Assembly (NCBI GenBank): GCA_964613665.1
Contig: CAZTIG010000001.1
Location: 62,001 to 126,000, forward strand
Direction: 5' to 3'
Length of the DNA: 64,000 nt
Origin: CAZQFV01 sp964613665
GTDB lineage: Bacteria > Chloroflexota > Chloroflexia > DTKN01
A program made the translations under genes and the position numbers. A model generated the notes under the pieces. It made no database searches, was not told the origin of the DNA, and was given only the letters and a program-made list of their open reading frames with translations. Shown piece by piece: positions 1 through 7,966 of the stretch. The first letter of the stretch is position 1, and every line of letters starts with the position of its first letter.

Positions 1-1
1 C

Positions 2-1390
2 TTCGACCACGTGCTGGCGACGAACGACGTCCACCTGATCGTCGCCGTGGGCAAGGCGGCCAAGGAGACCGTGGTCACCTGGGTGCGCTGGCGCGGCGGC
101 ACCTGCCCGCAGGGCGCCGGCGACGTCTCGGCCTGCACGGGGGCGGCGCTGGACCCGCGCACGCGCATCATCGGCGTGCTCCATCCCGGCGGCGCCGGCC
201 AGGGCGCCTCGGTGGCGGCCATCATCGCCGACTTCCGGGCGGCGGCAGCGCGCATCGAGCAGTGGGCCGCGGCCGACCCGGCCTGGCTGCCGCCCGACCC
301 CGCCGGCCAGCGCATGTTCGGCACGCCGTACAAGTACCGCAGCGCTCCGATCCCCTTTCGCGACTTGCCCTATGGCATCCCCCTGCGGCTGGGGCGCGGC
401 GCCACCTCCAGCAACCGCAAGGACGGGCAGCGCTCCATCCAGCTCTTTTCCGCCGGCGGGACCTACGGCGCCGCCGGGGTCCATCTCCGCTACGACGACA
501 CGGCCGAGGGCAGCGCCGACGGGTATATCGACGTGGCCGGCGACGTGCCCTACGAGCCGCCCAAGGTGGCCTGTCTCGACTATGACGACGGCCCCGGCGC
601 GCGCTTCGCCCGCCTCTTCATGGGCGGTCGGCCCGGGCTGGAGTGGCCCGACTTTTCCGCGCTCGGGGCGACGGCCCACCCCTCCTTCGGCTGCGGGCCG
701 ATCTACCGCGGCCGGCCGGCCCAGGCCACCGTCCTCATCCTGGCCGACCAGCAGTCGCACGACGACCTCTTCACCGGCCGGGCGCTCTGCGGCGACGGCG
801 GCCAGCGCCTGCAGGCCTACTTGCAGGCGATCGGCATCGCCACGCGCTACGTCATCATCCGCGTCCTGCCGATCGACACCCTGAGCCTGCCGCAGGCGGC
901 TGTCGGTGCCATCGTCGGCCACCCGCAGACGGTGCGGGTCTACCAGGCGATCGTCGAGGAGATCGTCGCCGCCAACCAGGGCCTGGGCCTGCTCCTGACG
1001 GTGGGCCCGCACGCCCGGGCGCTACGCCAGAGGCTGGTGGGGGTGAACGTGCCGACGGTGGCGCTAAGGGCCTGGCGCGAGCCCGGCGCCCTGGCCGATT
1101 GGCAGGCCCGCCTGGCCGACATCCAGGCGCTGGGCTACCAGCGCGAGCTGGCCTACCCCTCCTTCGCCTACGACGGCCGGCGCGGCCAGGTGCCCCCCCT
1201 GGATCTGCCCTACGGCACGGTGCGTTGGGTGGGCACCTCCGGCGACCGCGCCGTCCAGGCGCGCGACCTGGCGACGCAGCAGCCCTCGCCGCACTACTTC
1301 AAGCTCTACATGCCTGGGTGGGCCTTTCGCCAGAAGCCGCGGCCGCTCTCCGCGGAGGAGCAGGCCGCGGTCGACAGGGCGCCCCCATAG
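2..1390 (+). CDS. Uracil-DNA glycosylase-superfamily-like protein, 5' end outside window
   Basis: The frame is already open at base 2 (F-D-H before the first possible GTG at 11), so the start lies upstream and the gene is partial. The segment QSHDDLFTGRALCGDGGQ near nucleotides 750-810 resembles the GRPFVG-x-AGQ region of family 4/5 uracil-DNA glycosylases, and is followed by helix LQAYLQAIGI as in that fold. The visible N-terminus (HLIVAVGKAA, then GVLHPGGAG) looks like the end of a UDG-type domain (ALG-x-A and HPS motifs), so the protein may contain two such domains. Key acidic residues are not clearly conserved, so enzymatic activity is uncertain. It ends in TAG and faces the truncated GIN-domain gene on the other strand. 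An unrelated Rossmann-like fold is the alternative. Confidence 0.5.
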   Translation, partial: FDHVLATNDVHLIVAVGKAAKETVVTWVRWRGGTCPQGAGDVSACTGAALDPRTRIIGVLHPGGAGQGASVAAIIADFRAAAARIEQWAAADPAWLPPDPAGQRMFGTPYKYRSAPIPFRDLPYGIPLRLGRGATSSNRKDGQRSIQLFSAGGTYGAAGVHLRYDDTAEGSADGYIDVAGDVPYEPPKVACLDYDDGPGARFARLFMGGRPGLEWPDFSALGATAHPSFGCGPIYRGRPAQATVLILADQQSHDDLFTGRALCGDGGQRLQAYLQAIGIATRYVIIRVLPIDTLSLPQAAVGAIVGHPQTVRVYQAIVEEIVAANQGLGLLLTVGPHARALRQRLVGVNVPTVALRAWREPGALADWQARLADIQALGYQRELAYPSFAYDGRRGQVPPLDLPYGTVRWVGTSGDRAVQARDLATQQPSPHYFKLYMPGWAFRQKPRPLSAEEQAAVDRAPP

Positions 1391-1399
1391 GCCCTCGCC

Positions 1400-1843
1400 C
1401 TACTCCCCCGAGCGGATCAGGTCGCCCGTGCCGTGCACGCCCACGTCGGTGGCCGGACTGCCGTAGTAGCGCAGGTCGCCCGTGCTGTTCAGCGTGCCCT
1501 GCAGCCGGTCGCTGACGCGCACCGTCACCGACCCGGTGCTCTCGATGCGCACCGTGGCGTTGCGGCTGGCCAGGCCCCCGGCCTCATAGTCGCCCGTGCT
1601 GGAGCAGGTGATCTCCTGCTCCCCTACCTGGCCGGCCGCGATCCGCACGTCCCCCGTGCTGCTGAGCTCGGCCTCGATGCGCTCGGCGGTCAGGCTGCCC
1701 AGCACGACGTTGCCCGTGCTCCTCACGTGCACCCGCAGGACGCCTGTGGTCAGACCGCCGGCCGTCAGGTTCCCCGTTGTTGCGTGCGGGCCTGCCAAGA
1801 GGGCTCCCCTTCCCATCATTCCTTCATCTTGCCGCGCTACCAT
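1400..1843 (-). pseudogene. GIN-domain (DUF2807) protein, N-terminally truncated
   Basis: The translation is a run of beta-helix-type repeats with STGN/STGD/STGS turns about every 20-25 residues (ELSSTGDV, TCSSTGDY, NSTGDLRYYG), the signature of the putative auto-transporter adhesin head GIN domain (DUF2807). Family members normally carry a signal peptide or lipobox and a first half of the domain; here the frame opens with MVARQDEGMM and enters the repeats after about 22 residues, with no export signal. Only the second half of the domain is present, so I read it as a remnant. The adjacent upstream DNA is the 5' region of the divergent htrA gene. A short but functional cytoplasmic protein cannot be excluded. 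Confidence 0.55.
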
Positions 1844-1878
1844 GGCGCCAGATTACGAGATGTCTGAGGAGGTGTGCT

Positions 1879-3495
1879 GTGAACAGGAAAAGCTTGCTCT
1901 TGCTCTCTTTGGTTCTCCTGACGATCGCCGCCCTGGCCGGCTGCGACGTGGCCGGCCCGGCCGGCGCCGCGCAGGCCCAGCCCGCGCCCACGGCGGCGCC
2001 CCAGCCCACCGTAGCCGTGCCCGACAGCGCCGGCGAGGTGCTGGCGGCGCTCGAGGCAACGCTGCAGCGGCTCTATACCCAGGTCAACCCGTCGGTCGTC
2101 AACCTGCGCGTGGTGCGCCGGGTAGCCGGGTTTGGCACCATCGAACTCCCCTTTGAGCTCCCCTTTGGCCAGGACACCCCGCAGACGCCGCAGACGAGCC
2201 AGGCGCTGGGCTCCGGCTTTGTCTGGGACGACCAGGGGCACATCGTCACCAATAACCACGTGGTGGCCGGCGCCGGGCGCATCCACGTGACCTTCTACGA
2301 CGGCACCACGGTGGAGGCCACCCTGGTGGGCTCCGACCCCTACAGCGACCTGGCCGTCCTGAAAGTCGACGTGCCCGCCGAGCAGCTGCGCCCGCTGCCC
2401 CTGGCCGCGGGTGAGGAGGTGAAGGTGGGCGACCTGTGCGCGGCCATCGGCAACCCCTTTGGCCTGGAGGGGACGATGACGGTGGGCTTTGTCAGCGCCG
2501 TGGGGCGGACGCTGCCTACCGAGTCCACGACGGCGCAGGGCGGCAGCTACTCTATCCCCGATGTGATCCAGACAGACGCGCCGATCAACCCGGGCAACTC
2601 GGGCGGCGCGCTGGTCAACGACGCCGGTCAGCTCATCGGCGTGACCACGGCGATCGAGTCCACCAGCGGCAGCAGCGCCGGCGTCGGCTTTGCCGTCCCG
2701 GCGACGATCGTCCAGAAGGTGGTCCCGGCATTGATCGAGACAGGCCGCTACGAGCACCCCTGGCTGGGGATCAGCGGCACCAGCCTGACGCCCGACCTGG
2801 CCGAGGCCATGGGGCTCCCGGCCGGCCAGCGCGGCGCCCTGGTGCTCAGCACAGTGGCCGACGGCCCCGCGGCCAAGGCCGGCCTGCGGGGCAGCAGCAC
2901 ACAGGCCACCATCGACGGGCAGGATGTCCAGGTCGGCGGGGACGTGATCGTGGCCATCGACGGCACGGCCGTGCAGGATATGGACACCATCATCTCCTAC
3001 CTGGCCAACCACACGTCCGTGGGTCAGGTCGTCACCCTCACCGTGCTGCGCCAGGGCCAGGAGACGCCCGTCCCGGTTACGTTGGGCGTGCGCCCCGCCC
3101 AGGTCCGCAGCAGAGCCCCGCAGGAGAGCACCGCGGGCGGGGCCTACCTGGGCATCTACGGCCTCACCGTGAGCGCGGACCTCGCCCGGGCCATGGGCCT
3201 GGCAGAGGGACAGGAGGGCGTGCTGGTGCAGCGAGTCGTCGCCGGCAGCCCCGCCGAGCAGGCCGGGCTCCGCGGCAGCGACCGGGAGACGACCATCGGC
3301 GGACGGAGCGTCCTGGTGGGAGGCGACATCATTACCGCCGTCGACGGCGAAGCGGTGACGACGATGGAGGGCCTGCAGGCCATCCTGGGCCGGGCCGAGC
3401 CCGGCCGGCAGGTGACGCTGACGCTCCTGCGCGACGGCCAGAGCGTGGAGGTGACCGTCACCCTGGCAGCGCGTCCGGCCAGCACTCCCTCATGA
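1879..3495 (+). CDS. htrA: HtrA/DegP-like serine protease with two PDZ domains (lipoprotein)
   Basis: Envelope protease/chaperone that degrades misfolded exported proteins. The GTG start at 1879 is chosen because GAGGAGG lies 6-7 bases upstream and it opens a lipoprotein signal ending LAGC. The trypsin-like domain holds the full catalytic triad: H127 in TNNHVV, D157 in YSDLAV, S241 in NPGNSGGAL. Two PDZ domains follow, each beginning with a WLGISG/YLGIYG strand (about residues 295-405 and 420-535). Length 538 aa is normal for a double-PDZ HtrA, and the lipid anchor plus low-complexity Ala/Pro linker place it outside the membrane. It converges on the SHOCT gene, separated by a strong hairpin. 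Identification is firm; the in vivo substrate is unknown. Confidence 0.93.
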   Translation: MNRKSLLLLSLVLLTIAALAGCDVAGPAGAAQAQPAPTAAPQPTVAVPDSAGEVLAALEATLQRLYTQVNPSVVNLRVVRRVAGFGTIELPFELPFGQDTPQTPQTSQALGSGFVWDDQGHIVTNNHVVAGAGRIHVTFYDGTTVEATLVGSDPYSDLAVLKVDVPAEQLRPLPLAAGEEVKVGDLCAAIGNPFGLEGTMTVGFVSAVGRTLPTESTTAQGGSYSIPDVIQTDAPINPGNSGGALVNDAGQLIGVTTAIESTSGSSAGVGFAVPATIVQKVVPALIETGRYEHPWLGISGTSLTPDLAEAMGLPAGQRGALVLSTVADGPAAKAGLRGSSTQATIDGQDVQVGGDVIVAIDGTAVQDMDTIISYLANHTSVGQVVTLTVLRQGQETPVPVTLGVRPAQVRSRAPQESTAGGAYLGIYGLTVSADLARAMGLAEGQEGVLVQRVVAGSPAEQAGLRGSDRETTIGGRSVLVGGDIITAVDGEAVTTMEGLQAILGRAEPGRQVTLTLLRDGQSVEVTVTLAARPASTPS

Positions 3496-3523
3496 CTCGG
3501 GGGGCATGAGCGGAGAGCCGGTT

Positions 3524-3558
3524 GTCGCCCCGGGGGGTCTATCGCCCTCCGGGGCGAC
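3524..3558. terminator. Strong hairpin between convergent genes
   Basis: GTCGCCCCGG...CCGGGGCGAC forms a near-perfect stem of about 14 bp around a 5-base loop, placed between the stops of htrA (+) and the SHOCT gene (-). No long T-run on either side, so it may act as a bidirectional transcription block or mRNA 3' stabiliser rather than a classic intrinsic terminator. Confidence 0.55.
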
Positions 3559-3574
3559 TGGCTGCCAGCGTCGG

Positions 3575-4174
3575 CTACACGCCGCGCAGGATCTCCTCGC
3601 GCTTGCGCTCGTACTCCTCTGCGCTGATGAGGTCCTTGTCGCGCAGTTCCTTCAGCTCCTCCATGCGCGCGGCGGCGCTCCTGGTGGCGATCTCCGGGAC
3701 GTGCAGGGTCAGCACGCGCAGCCGCCGCGGCTTGTGCGGGTCGTAGCGGATCTCGGCTTCGATCCCCGGCTGGACCAGCGCCACCTGCAGGCGGGAGACG
3801 ACCGTCCTGGCTTCCACCTGGAGGGGAGCGCCCTCCGGCGAGGTGAACTCCAGCAGGAGCCCGACCTCGGGGTCGTCGTTGATCGTGGTGCCGGTGTCCC
3901 ACACCTTGAGCACCCGGGCCACGGCCTCGACTCCATCTTTGATCTGCGGCGGAAAGATGAACCGGGCAAAGGGCCGCACCACCAGGAAGGTGACGCCCAG
4001 GGCGACGATCGCGCCCAGGATGACCACCAGGACGTCGCTGCCGAGCAGTTCGGGCAGGCTCCGCCCGGAGATCTCCAGTCGTTCCGAACCCCAGCCCAGC
4101 TCGTAGACCGCGTAGCCGCAACTCACCAGCAGGGCGGTGGCGCAGACGATGAGGACGATCTGCATGGGCTTCAT
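3575..4174 (-). CDS. Membrane protein with C-terminal SHOCT domain
   Basis: 199-aa protein of unknown function. The ATG at 4174 is preceded by AGGAG at a good distance (CGCAGGAGTTGGCC), whereas the longer open frame upstream has no ribosome site. Two hydrophobic segments (VLIVCATALLVSCGYAV near the N-terminus; VLVVILGAIVALGVTFLVV around residues 50-70) make it an integral membrane protein. A central region resembles DUF3592-like beta strands (GTTINDDPEVGLLLEF, EIRYDPHKPRRL). The last 30 residues, RMEELKELRDKDLISAEEYE and onward, match the short C-terminal SHOCT domain found on many membrane proteins. A consensus promoter sits 96 bases upstream. Confidence 0.75.
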   Translation of the reverse strand: MKPMQIVLIVCATALLVSCGYAVYELGWGSERLEISGRSLPELLGSDVLVVILGAIVALGVTFLVVRPFARFIFPPQIKDGVEAVARVLKVWDTGTTINDDPEVGLLLEFTSPEGAPLQVEARTVVSRLQVALVQPGIEAEIRYDPHKPRRLRVLTLHVPEIATRSAAARMEELKELRDKDLISAEEYERKREEILRGV

Positions 4175-4269
4175 GGCCAACTCCTGCGAGCTACATCGAT
4201 GCACAGCTGCGGCGCGGGCACCCGGAGGATCGCTCCTGAGATGCAGTACGGGACAGGAGTGCTGCGGCC

Positions 4270-4298
4270 AGAATACCATGGGTGACGCGCGAAGTCAA
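4270..4298 (-). promoter_or_regulatory. SigA-type promoter for the SHOCT gene
   Basis: On the minus strand TTGACT (4298-4293), 17-bp spacer, TATTCT (4275-4270); transcription would begin about 90 bases before the ATG at 4174. Confidence 0.6.
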
Positions 4299-4627
4299 GG
4301 CTGCTGGGGCAGGGCAATCGAGAACCCAGTCAGGGCCGAGCCCAATCACGCGCCGACGCACGGAAGCCACAGCCGCCGAGGCCTTTGGCGCTCTCTTCCT
4401 GGCGGATTCGCCCCTGTGCCTTCTCGGGAGCAAGACATGGTCCCCCGTTCAGTGCGTGCCTGCCCTGCCTTTGCAGTGCCGGCCGTGGTCCTCCGGCCTG
4501 CTGCCGACGCCGTGCCCGGTCCGCGCCGCGGCAACCCACGGGCGGGCTTCTTTCCGGTGGCCCCACAATAGCCCAAAGGGGACCTCCCAACGGCCGGCCG
4601 ATGTGCTATCCTGCTGCGCAGAGCGAG
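4299..4627. other. Intergenic stretch without recognisable gene
   Basis: Open frames here are short, lack ribosome sites and have no recognisable family content on either strand. The sequence is GC-rich and follows the SHOCT promoter. It may be residue of a lost gene next to the broken genes downstream. Confidence 0.4.
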
Positions 4628-4798
4628 GTGACAGGATGGCAGCAGAGACGGAGCTCCGCCAGCGAGAGCGTCGCCCCCGCAAAGGGCATGCGCACGTTCG
4701 TCACCATCTGGATCGGCCAGGTCATCTCCATCGTGGGATCGAGCCTGACCAACTTTGGCCTAGGCGTCTGGATCTATCAGCAGACCGGCGAGGCCATG
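4628..4798 (+). pseudogene. 5' fragment of a major facilitator superfamily transporter
   Basis: The frame containing ATG 4688 reads MRTFVTIWIGQVISIVGSSL followed by the end of a first transmembrane helix (LGVWIYQQTG). This is the typical N-terminus of Chloroflexi and actinobacterial MFS exporters. Coding content stops abruptly near 4792, where the sequence becomes antisense to a peptidase start. A better ribosome site (AGGTGACAGG) precedes ATG 4636 in another frame, so a small frameshift around 4640-4685 is also likely. Only one of about twelve helices is left, so the product cannot transport. Confidence 0.6.
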
Positions 4799-4917
4799 GC
4801 CCGGCCGCCGTCGGGCGAGACGCTGACGCCGACGGGCAGCTCCAGCATCAGCATGTCCCGCGGGGTGGGCAGGTAGCGCTGGCCCGGTTCGGCTGGCATG
4901 GGAGCGTCGTCGAGCAT
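4792..4917 (-). pseudogene. 5' fragment of a prolyl-oligopeptidase-like (S9) peptidase
   Basis: ATG 4917 is preceded by GAGGAGGACACCCC on the minus strand, an excellent ribosome site. The translation MLDDAPMPAEPGQRYLPTPR continues into LELPVGVSVSPDGGRA, the usual opening of S9-family peptidases and X-Pro dipeptidases, where the first propeller blade carries V-x-V-SPDG. The reading frame loses homology at about 4797 where it meets the MFS fragment coming from the other side. Catalytic domain absent. The family call rests on about 40 residues only. Confidence 0.45.
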
Positions 4918-4976
4918 GGGGTGTCCTCCTCTTGGCATTCCCGACCGCGGCATTGTGGCATGACGGGCCGCCGGCC

Positions 4977-5483
4977 TCATCTCCGCGGCAGGCCCGCGAG
5001 GAAGCGGGCGATCTCCGGGTAGAGGACGTCCCGGTAGCCGGCCTCCCCGGACTCCTTATCGAAGGACTGTCGGGCGATGACTGCCGGGATGGTGTAGTCG
5101 ATGATGGTCACGTCGCACGTGTAGCTGACCGTGTCGGTGCCGATGCTGCGATGCACCCTGGTCGCGCTCGTGCAGTCCAGCCAGATGACCGTCTGCACTT
5201 CCTCGGGCTGTCGTGCCCGCAACTCCTCGGGCAGGTCAAAGTACAGCAGGTCCAGCTCGTCCCCCCTCGTGCTGACGGTGATGACCCTGCCGCGGATGTA
5301 CGGCGGGCCGGGCTGGCTGTCGCTCACTGCGATGTACTGCTCGAGGTAGGGTTCGAACGGGGCCAGGACGGCGAGCTGGTCGCGGTACACGCCCACGGCG
5401 TAGCCGATCGTCACGGCGATGGGCAGCAGGAGCAGCAGGGCGTGGTGCCACCAGCGCAGGCGCACCTTGCGCAGCAGGAACAA
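4977..5483 (-). CDS. Membrane-anchored protein of unknown function; gene interrupted by an early amber codon
   Basis: The 168-aa frame begins at a TTG with no ribosome site. In the same frame, 17 codons further upstream, GTG 5534 has an excellent site (AAGGAGGGACCC) and reads VSVLLVGILALLG then TAG (5495-5493) then GLLLFLLRKVRLRWW. The original gene therefore probably started at 5534 and had a first hydrophobic segment cut by a nonsense change, for example Trp TGG to TAG. The rest has a second hydrophobic helix (HALLLLLPIAVTIGYAV) and a soluble domain of about 130 residues with no family I recognise. Either a pseudogene, a read-through gene or a sequencing error. Confidence 0.5.
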   Translation of the reverse strand: MFLLRKVRLRWWHHALLLLLPIAVTIGYAVGVYRDQLAVLAPFEPYLEQYIAVSDSQPGPPYIRGRVITVSTRGDELDLLYFDLPEELRARQPEEVQTVIWLDCTSATRVHRSIGTDTVSYTCDVTIIDYTIPAVIARQSFDKESGEAGYRDVLYPEIARFLAGLPRR

Positions 5484-5615
5484 TAGCAGGCCCTAGCCCA
5501 GCAAGGCCAGTATCCCCACCAGCAGAACGCTCACGGGTCCCTCCTTCGGCCGGCCAGGGCAGGCTGTGCGCACTCTGCTGGCAGGGCCTGGTTCGCTGCC
5601 CACCGAGCGACGCCG

Positions 5616-5801
5616 CTAGGGCCTGTGCGCCTCCCACCAGGCCTGCCAGCAGCTCGCCTCCTGCTTGCAGTCCTGCCCGGTGATGGCCTGCAGTGCCTCT
5701 GCGGCGCTCCGCCCGAGGAAGGCCTCTGCGCTCCACAGCTGGATGCTGCTGCGCCCATCGCCCAAGGCGGTGTCCAGGGCCGGCACGGCCGCCACTGCCA
5801 G
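5616..5801 (-). pseudogene. C-terminal remnant of a HEAT-repeat protein
   Basis: Minus-strand frame opening right after the TAA of the preceding secreted-protein gene: VPALDTALGDGRSSIQLWSA, then EAFLGRSAAEALQAITGQD and a Trp-rich end (CWQAWWEAHRP, TAG). The pattern of helix pairs with L-x-D at the turn is that of PBS-lyase-type HEAT repeats, where AVEALQAITGQD and W-x-AWW-x-A are common. There is no credible start codon or ribosome site, and only two repeats remain. I read it as a gene remnant. Confidence 0.45.
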
Positions 5802-7646
5802 TTAGCCCCGCACCACCAGCGGCAGGTAGATACGGTGCTGCACTGGGAGCGCCTGCACCGAGACGACGAGCGCGGCCCCCGCCGCCCCGCAGGGGTTGGT
5901 CACGGAGATGGCGACCGTGTAGTCCCCCGGCACTGTCCAGGAGTAGGCCACGGTGGCGCCCTCCGCGCCGTTGTTCCAGGTGATCGATACCGGCTCGGTG
6001 GCGGTCGGCGGAGCGTACGTGGCGCTGTACAGCCCGACTTGGCCCACCACGAGCCCGACCGGCCCGCTGATCGCCGCGGTCTGCACCGACTCACAGGCCG
6101 GCACAACGGTCACGGTCAGGCCGGCCGGCACGAGTGCGCATGGGTTGGACACGGTGGCCGTCACGGTATAGGTCCCCGGCACCGTCCAGGAGTAGGCCGC
6201 GGTGGCGCCCGGTGTACCGTTGCTCCAGGTGATTGAGACGGGCTGTGTGGCGGTGGGCGGAGCGTACGTGGCGCTGTAGAGCCCGACCTGGTCCACGACG
6301 AGCTCGACCGGCCCGCTGATCGCCGCCGTCTCTACCGGCTGGCACGGCGGTGCCAGGACCTCGAAGTGGCCGGCCGCGGTGGCGCTGGTACAGGTGTTGC
6401 TCGCCGTCAGCGTGACAGTGAAGACGCCGCTGCTCGTGTACATGTATGTGGGGTGCTGCTCGTTGGAATGGCCGGTGCCGTCCCCAAAGTCCCAGGCCCA
6501 CGCCGTCGGCCCAAATGCGCTCGTGTCGGTGAAGCGGGCCATCTGCCCCAGCTCGGCCGGGCTGTTGGAGACGAACGACGCCACAGGGGCGCCCCACTGC
6601 GGTGCCACCGCGACGACGTTGGGGTTGGCGGCCGGCGCGACAACGATGCGGCCGGCCACGCTGTGCGTGGCGGCGTCGAGGACATAGACCTCGTCGTCCC
6701 CACTCACATCGCCGCTGGGCACGTAGGCATAGGCCCCTGCGGCGTCGAAATCGACGTCGCGCGGGTCGGATCCGTTCCCGTGCGGCAGGGCGATCGTGGT
6801 GATGACGCTGTTGCTGGTCGCATCGATCGCCGTGACGTCGTGGCTGTCCTCGTTGGTCACATAGATCAACGCGCCGTCGGGGGCAATGTCGATGCCCCAC
6901 GGGTCGTCCCCCACCGGGATGGTCGTGACCTGGCCCAGTGTGGCCGTGTCCAGCACGTGGACGTTGTCCTGGCCCCGGTCCGTGATGTAGAGGTAGTTGC
7001 CCTGGGGGTGGACCACGAGCTGCCATAGGCTGGTGCCGACGTTGCGCAGCACGTCGGTGACGGTCAGGGCCGCCGTGTCCACTACGATCAGGCTGTCGTC
7101 GTAATAGTCCACCACGTACAGGGCGTCGCTGCACGGGTTGATGGCCAGGTTACCGGCGCCCAGGTAGTAGGTGGGGATGGGGATCGTGTCCACGACAGCG
7201 TAGGTGGCGGTGTCGATCACCGAGACGTCGCCGCTGTCGCGGGCGGAGACAAAGGCAAGGGCCCCGTCGGTGCGGAAGGCTACGCCGATGGTGTAGCTGC
7301 CGGCCATGATGCGGTGGGTGACCTGGTTGCTCGCCGTGTCGACGACGACCACACCGTCACCCGAGGCCCCGGTGATCCAGACCTCGCTGCCGTCGGGCCT
7401 GATGGTGGCGTCGTAGGGGTAGTTGCCCTCCGGCAACAGGCTGAGCGTGCCGGACAGGGTCCACGTGCCCAGGTCGAAGATGGCCAGGGAATCGGTGACG
7501 CTGGCGCCGGTGTAGCCATACCCCAGGGCGCGCACCCCGGCGGCATGTGAGGCCTGGGCCGCCGCGGGCCGGCCCTCGGCCACGGGCCAGGGGCAGAAGA
7601 GCAACAGAACCAGGAGCGCGATCGCCACACGGTGTATCCGCATCAT
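5802..7646 (-). CDS. Secreted YVTN beta-propeller protein with PKD domains and PLV tail
   Basis: 614 aa. Signal peptide at the N-terminus (hydrophobic AIALLVLLLF, processing near AAQA). Residues about 40-345 are seven-bladed-propeller repeats of YVTN type, recognisable by VVVDTASNQV, SVIDTATYAV, IVVDTAALTV, HVLDTATLGQ, TAIDATSNSV and YVLDAATHSV. A PKD domain follows (AWDFGDGTGHSNEQHPTY), then two further Ig/PKD-like domains that are near copies of each other (SATYAPPTATQPVSITW and SATYAPPTATEPVSITW). It ends HRIYLPLVVRG, the PLV tail shared with three other secreted proteins in the window. GAGGAGGAG precedes ATG 7646. It lies 35 bases after the acyl carrier protein gene, so read-through from that operon is likely. 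Probably a surface-exposed binding protein. Confidence 0.85.
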   Translation of the reverse strand: MMRIHRVAIALLVLLLFCPWPVAEGRPAAAQASHAAGVRALGYGYTGASVTDSLAIFDLGTWTLSGTLSLLPEGNYPYDATIRPDGSEVWITGASGDGVVVVDTASNQVTHRIMAGSYTIGVAFRTDGALAFVSARDSGDVSVIDTATYAVVDTIPIPTYYLGAGNLAINPCSDALYVVDYYDDSLIVVDTAALTVTDVLRNVGTSLWQLVVHPQGNYLYITDRGQDNVHVLDTATLGQVTTIPVGDDPWGIDIAPDGALIYVTNEDSHDVTAIDATSNSVITTIALPHGNGSDPRDVDFDAAGAYAYVPSGDVSGDDEVYVLDAATHSVAGRIVVAPAANPNVVAVAPQWGAPVASFVSNSPAELGQMARFTDTSAFGPTAWAWDFGDGTGHSNEQHPTYMYTSSGVFTVTLTASNTCTSATAAGHFEVLAPPCQPVETAAISGPVELVVDQVGLYSATYAPPTATQPVSITWSNGTPGATAAYSWTVPGTYTVTATVSNPCALVPAGLTVTVVPACESVQTAAISGPVGLVVGQVGLYSATYAPPTATEPVSITWNNGAEGATVAYSWTVPGDYTVAISVTNPCGAAGAALVVSVQALPVQHRIYLPLVVRG

Positions 7647-7681
7647 TCTCCTCCTCTCAGTCTCAGAGGTGGCCTGAGCCC

Positions 7682-7966
7682 CTACGGAGCCGAGGGCAAC
7701 GCCTGGGCGTCGCCCCGCCCGGCCACGTGCTCGACATAGAGCCGGTAGGCATCGCCCACCGTCTCTACGCTCCAGGCCTCCTCGAAGGGTATGGAGATCC
7801 CCTCTTGCTCCAGGTTGAGGAGCAGCTCGACCAGCCGGATGGAGTCGGCGTAGAGGTCCTGGACGAAGGAGGCCTCCGGCACCACCCGGCTCTCGTCGAC
7901 CTGCAACTCCTGGGCGACCAGCCGCCGAAAGTCCTCGAAGGAGATGGGGGGATCAGCTCTCGTCAC
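7682..7966 (-). CDS. Acyl carrier protein
   Basis: 94-aa carrier protein. GTG 7966 is chosen because AAGGAGGCCGCC precedes it directly; a longer open frame upstream is the ligase gene in another phase. The helix II region DLYADSIRLVELLLNLEQE holds the Ser of the D-S-(L/I/M) motif that receives 4'-phosphopantetheine. Overlaps the last 14 bases of the acyl-AMP ligase gene, which argues for translational coupling and a dedicated ligase/carrier pair. It is not next to the fab genes at 25-30 kb, so it is more likely a specialised carrier than the housekeeping AcpP. Confidence 0.88.
   Translation of the reverse strand: MTRADPPISFEDFRRLVAQELQVDESRVVPEASFVQDLYADSIRLVELLLNLEQEGISIPFEEAWSVETVGDAYRLYVEHVAGRGDAQALPSAP

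Noticed and set aside
7647..7681. Terminator between the acyl carrier protein and propeller genes
   Set aside because: Only a short CCTCT/AGAGG pairing without T-run; insufficient.
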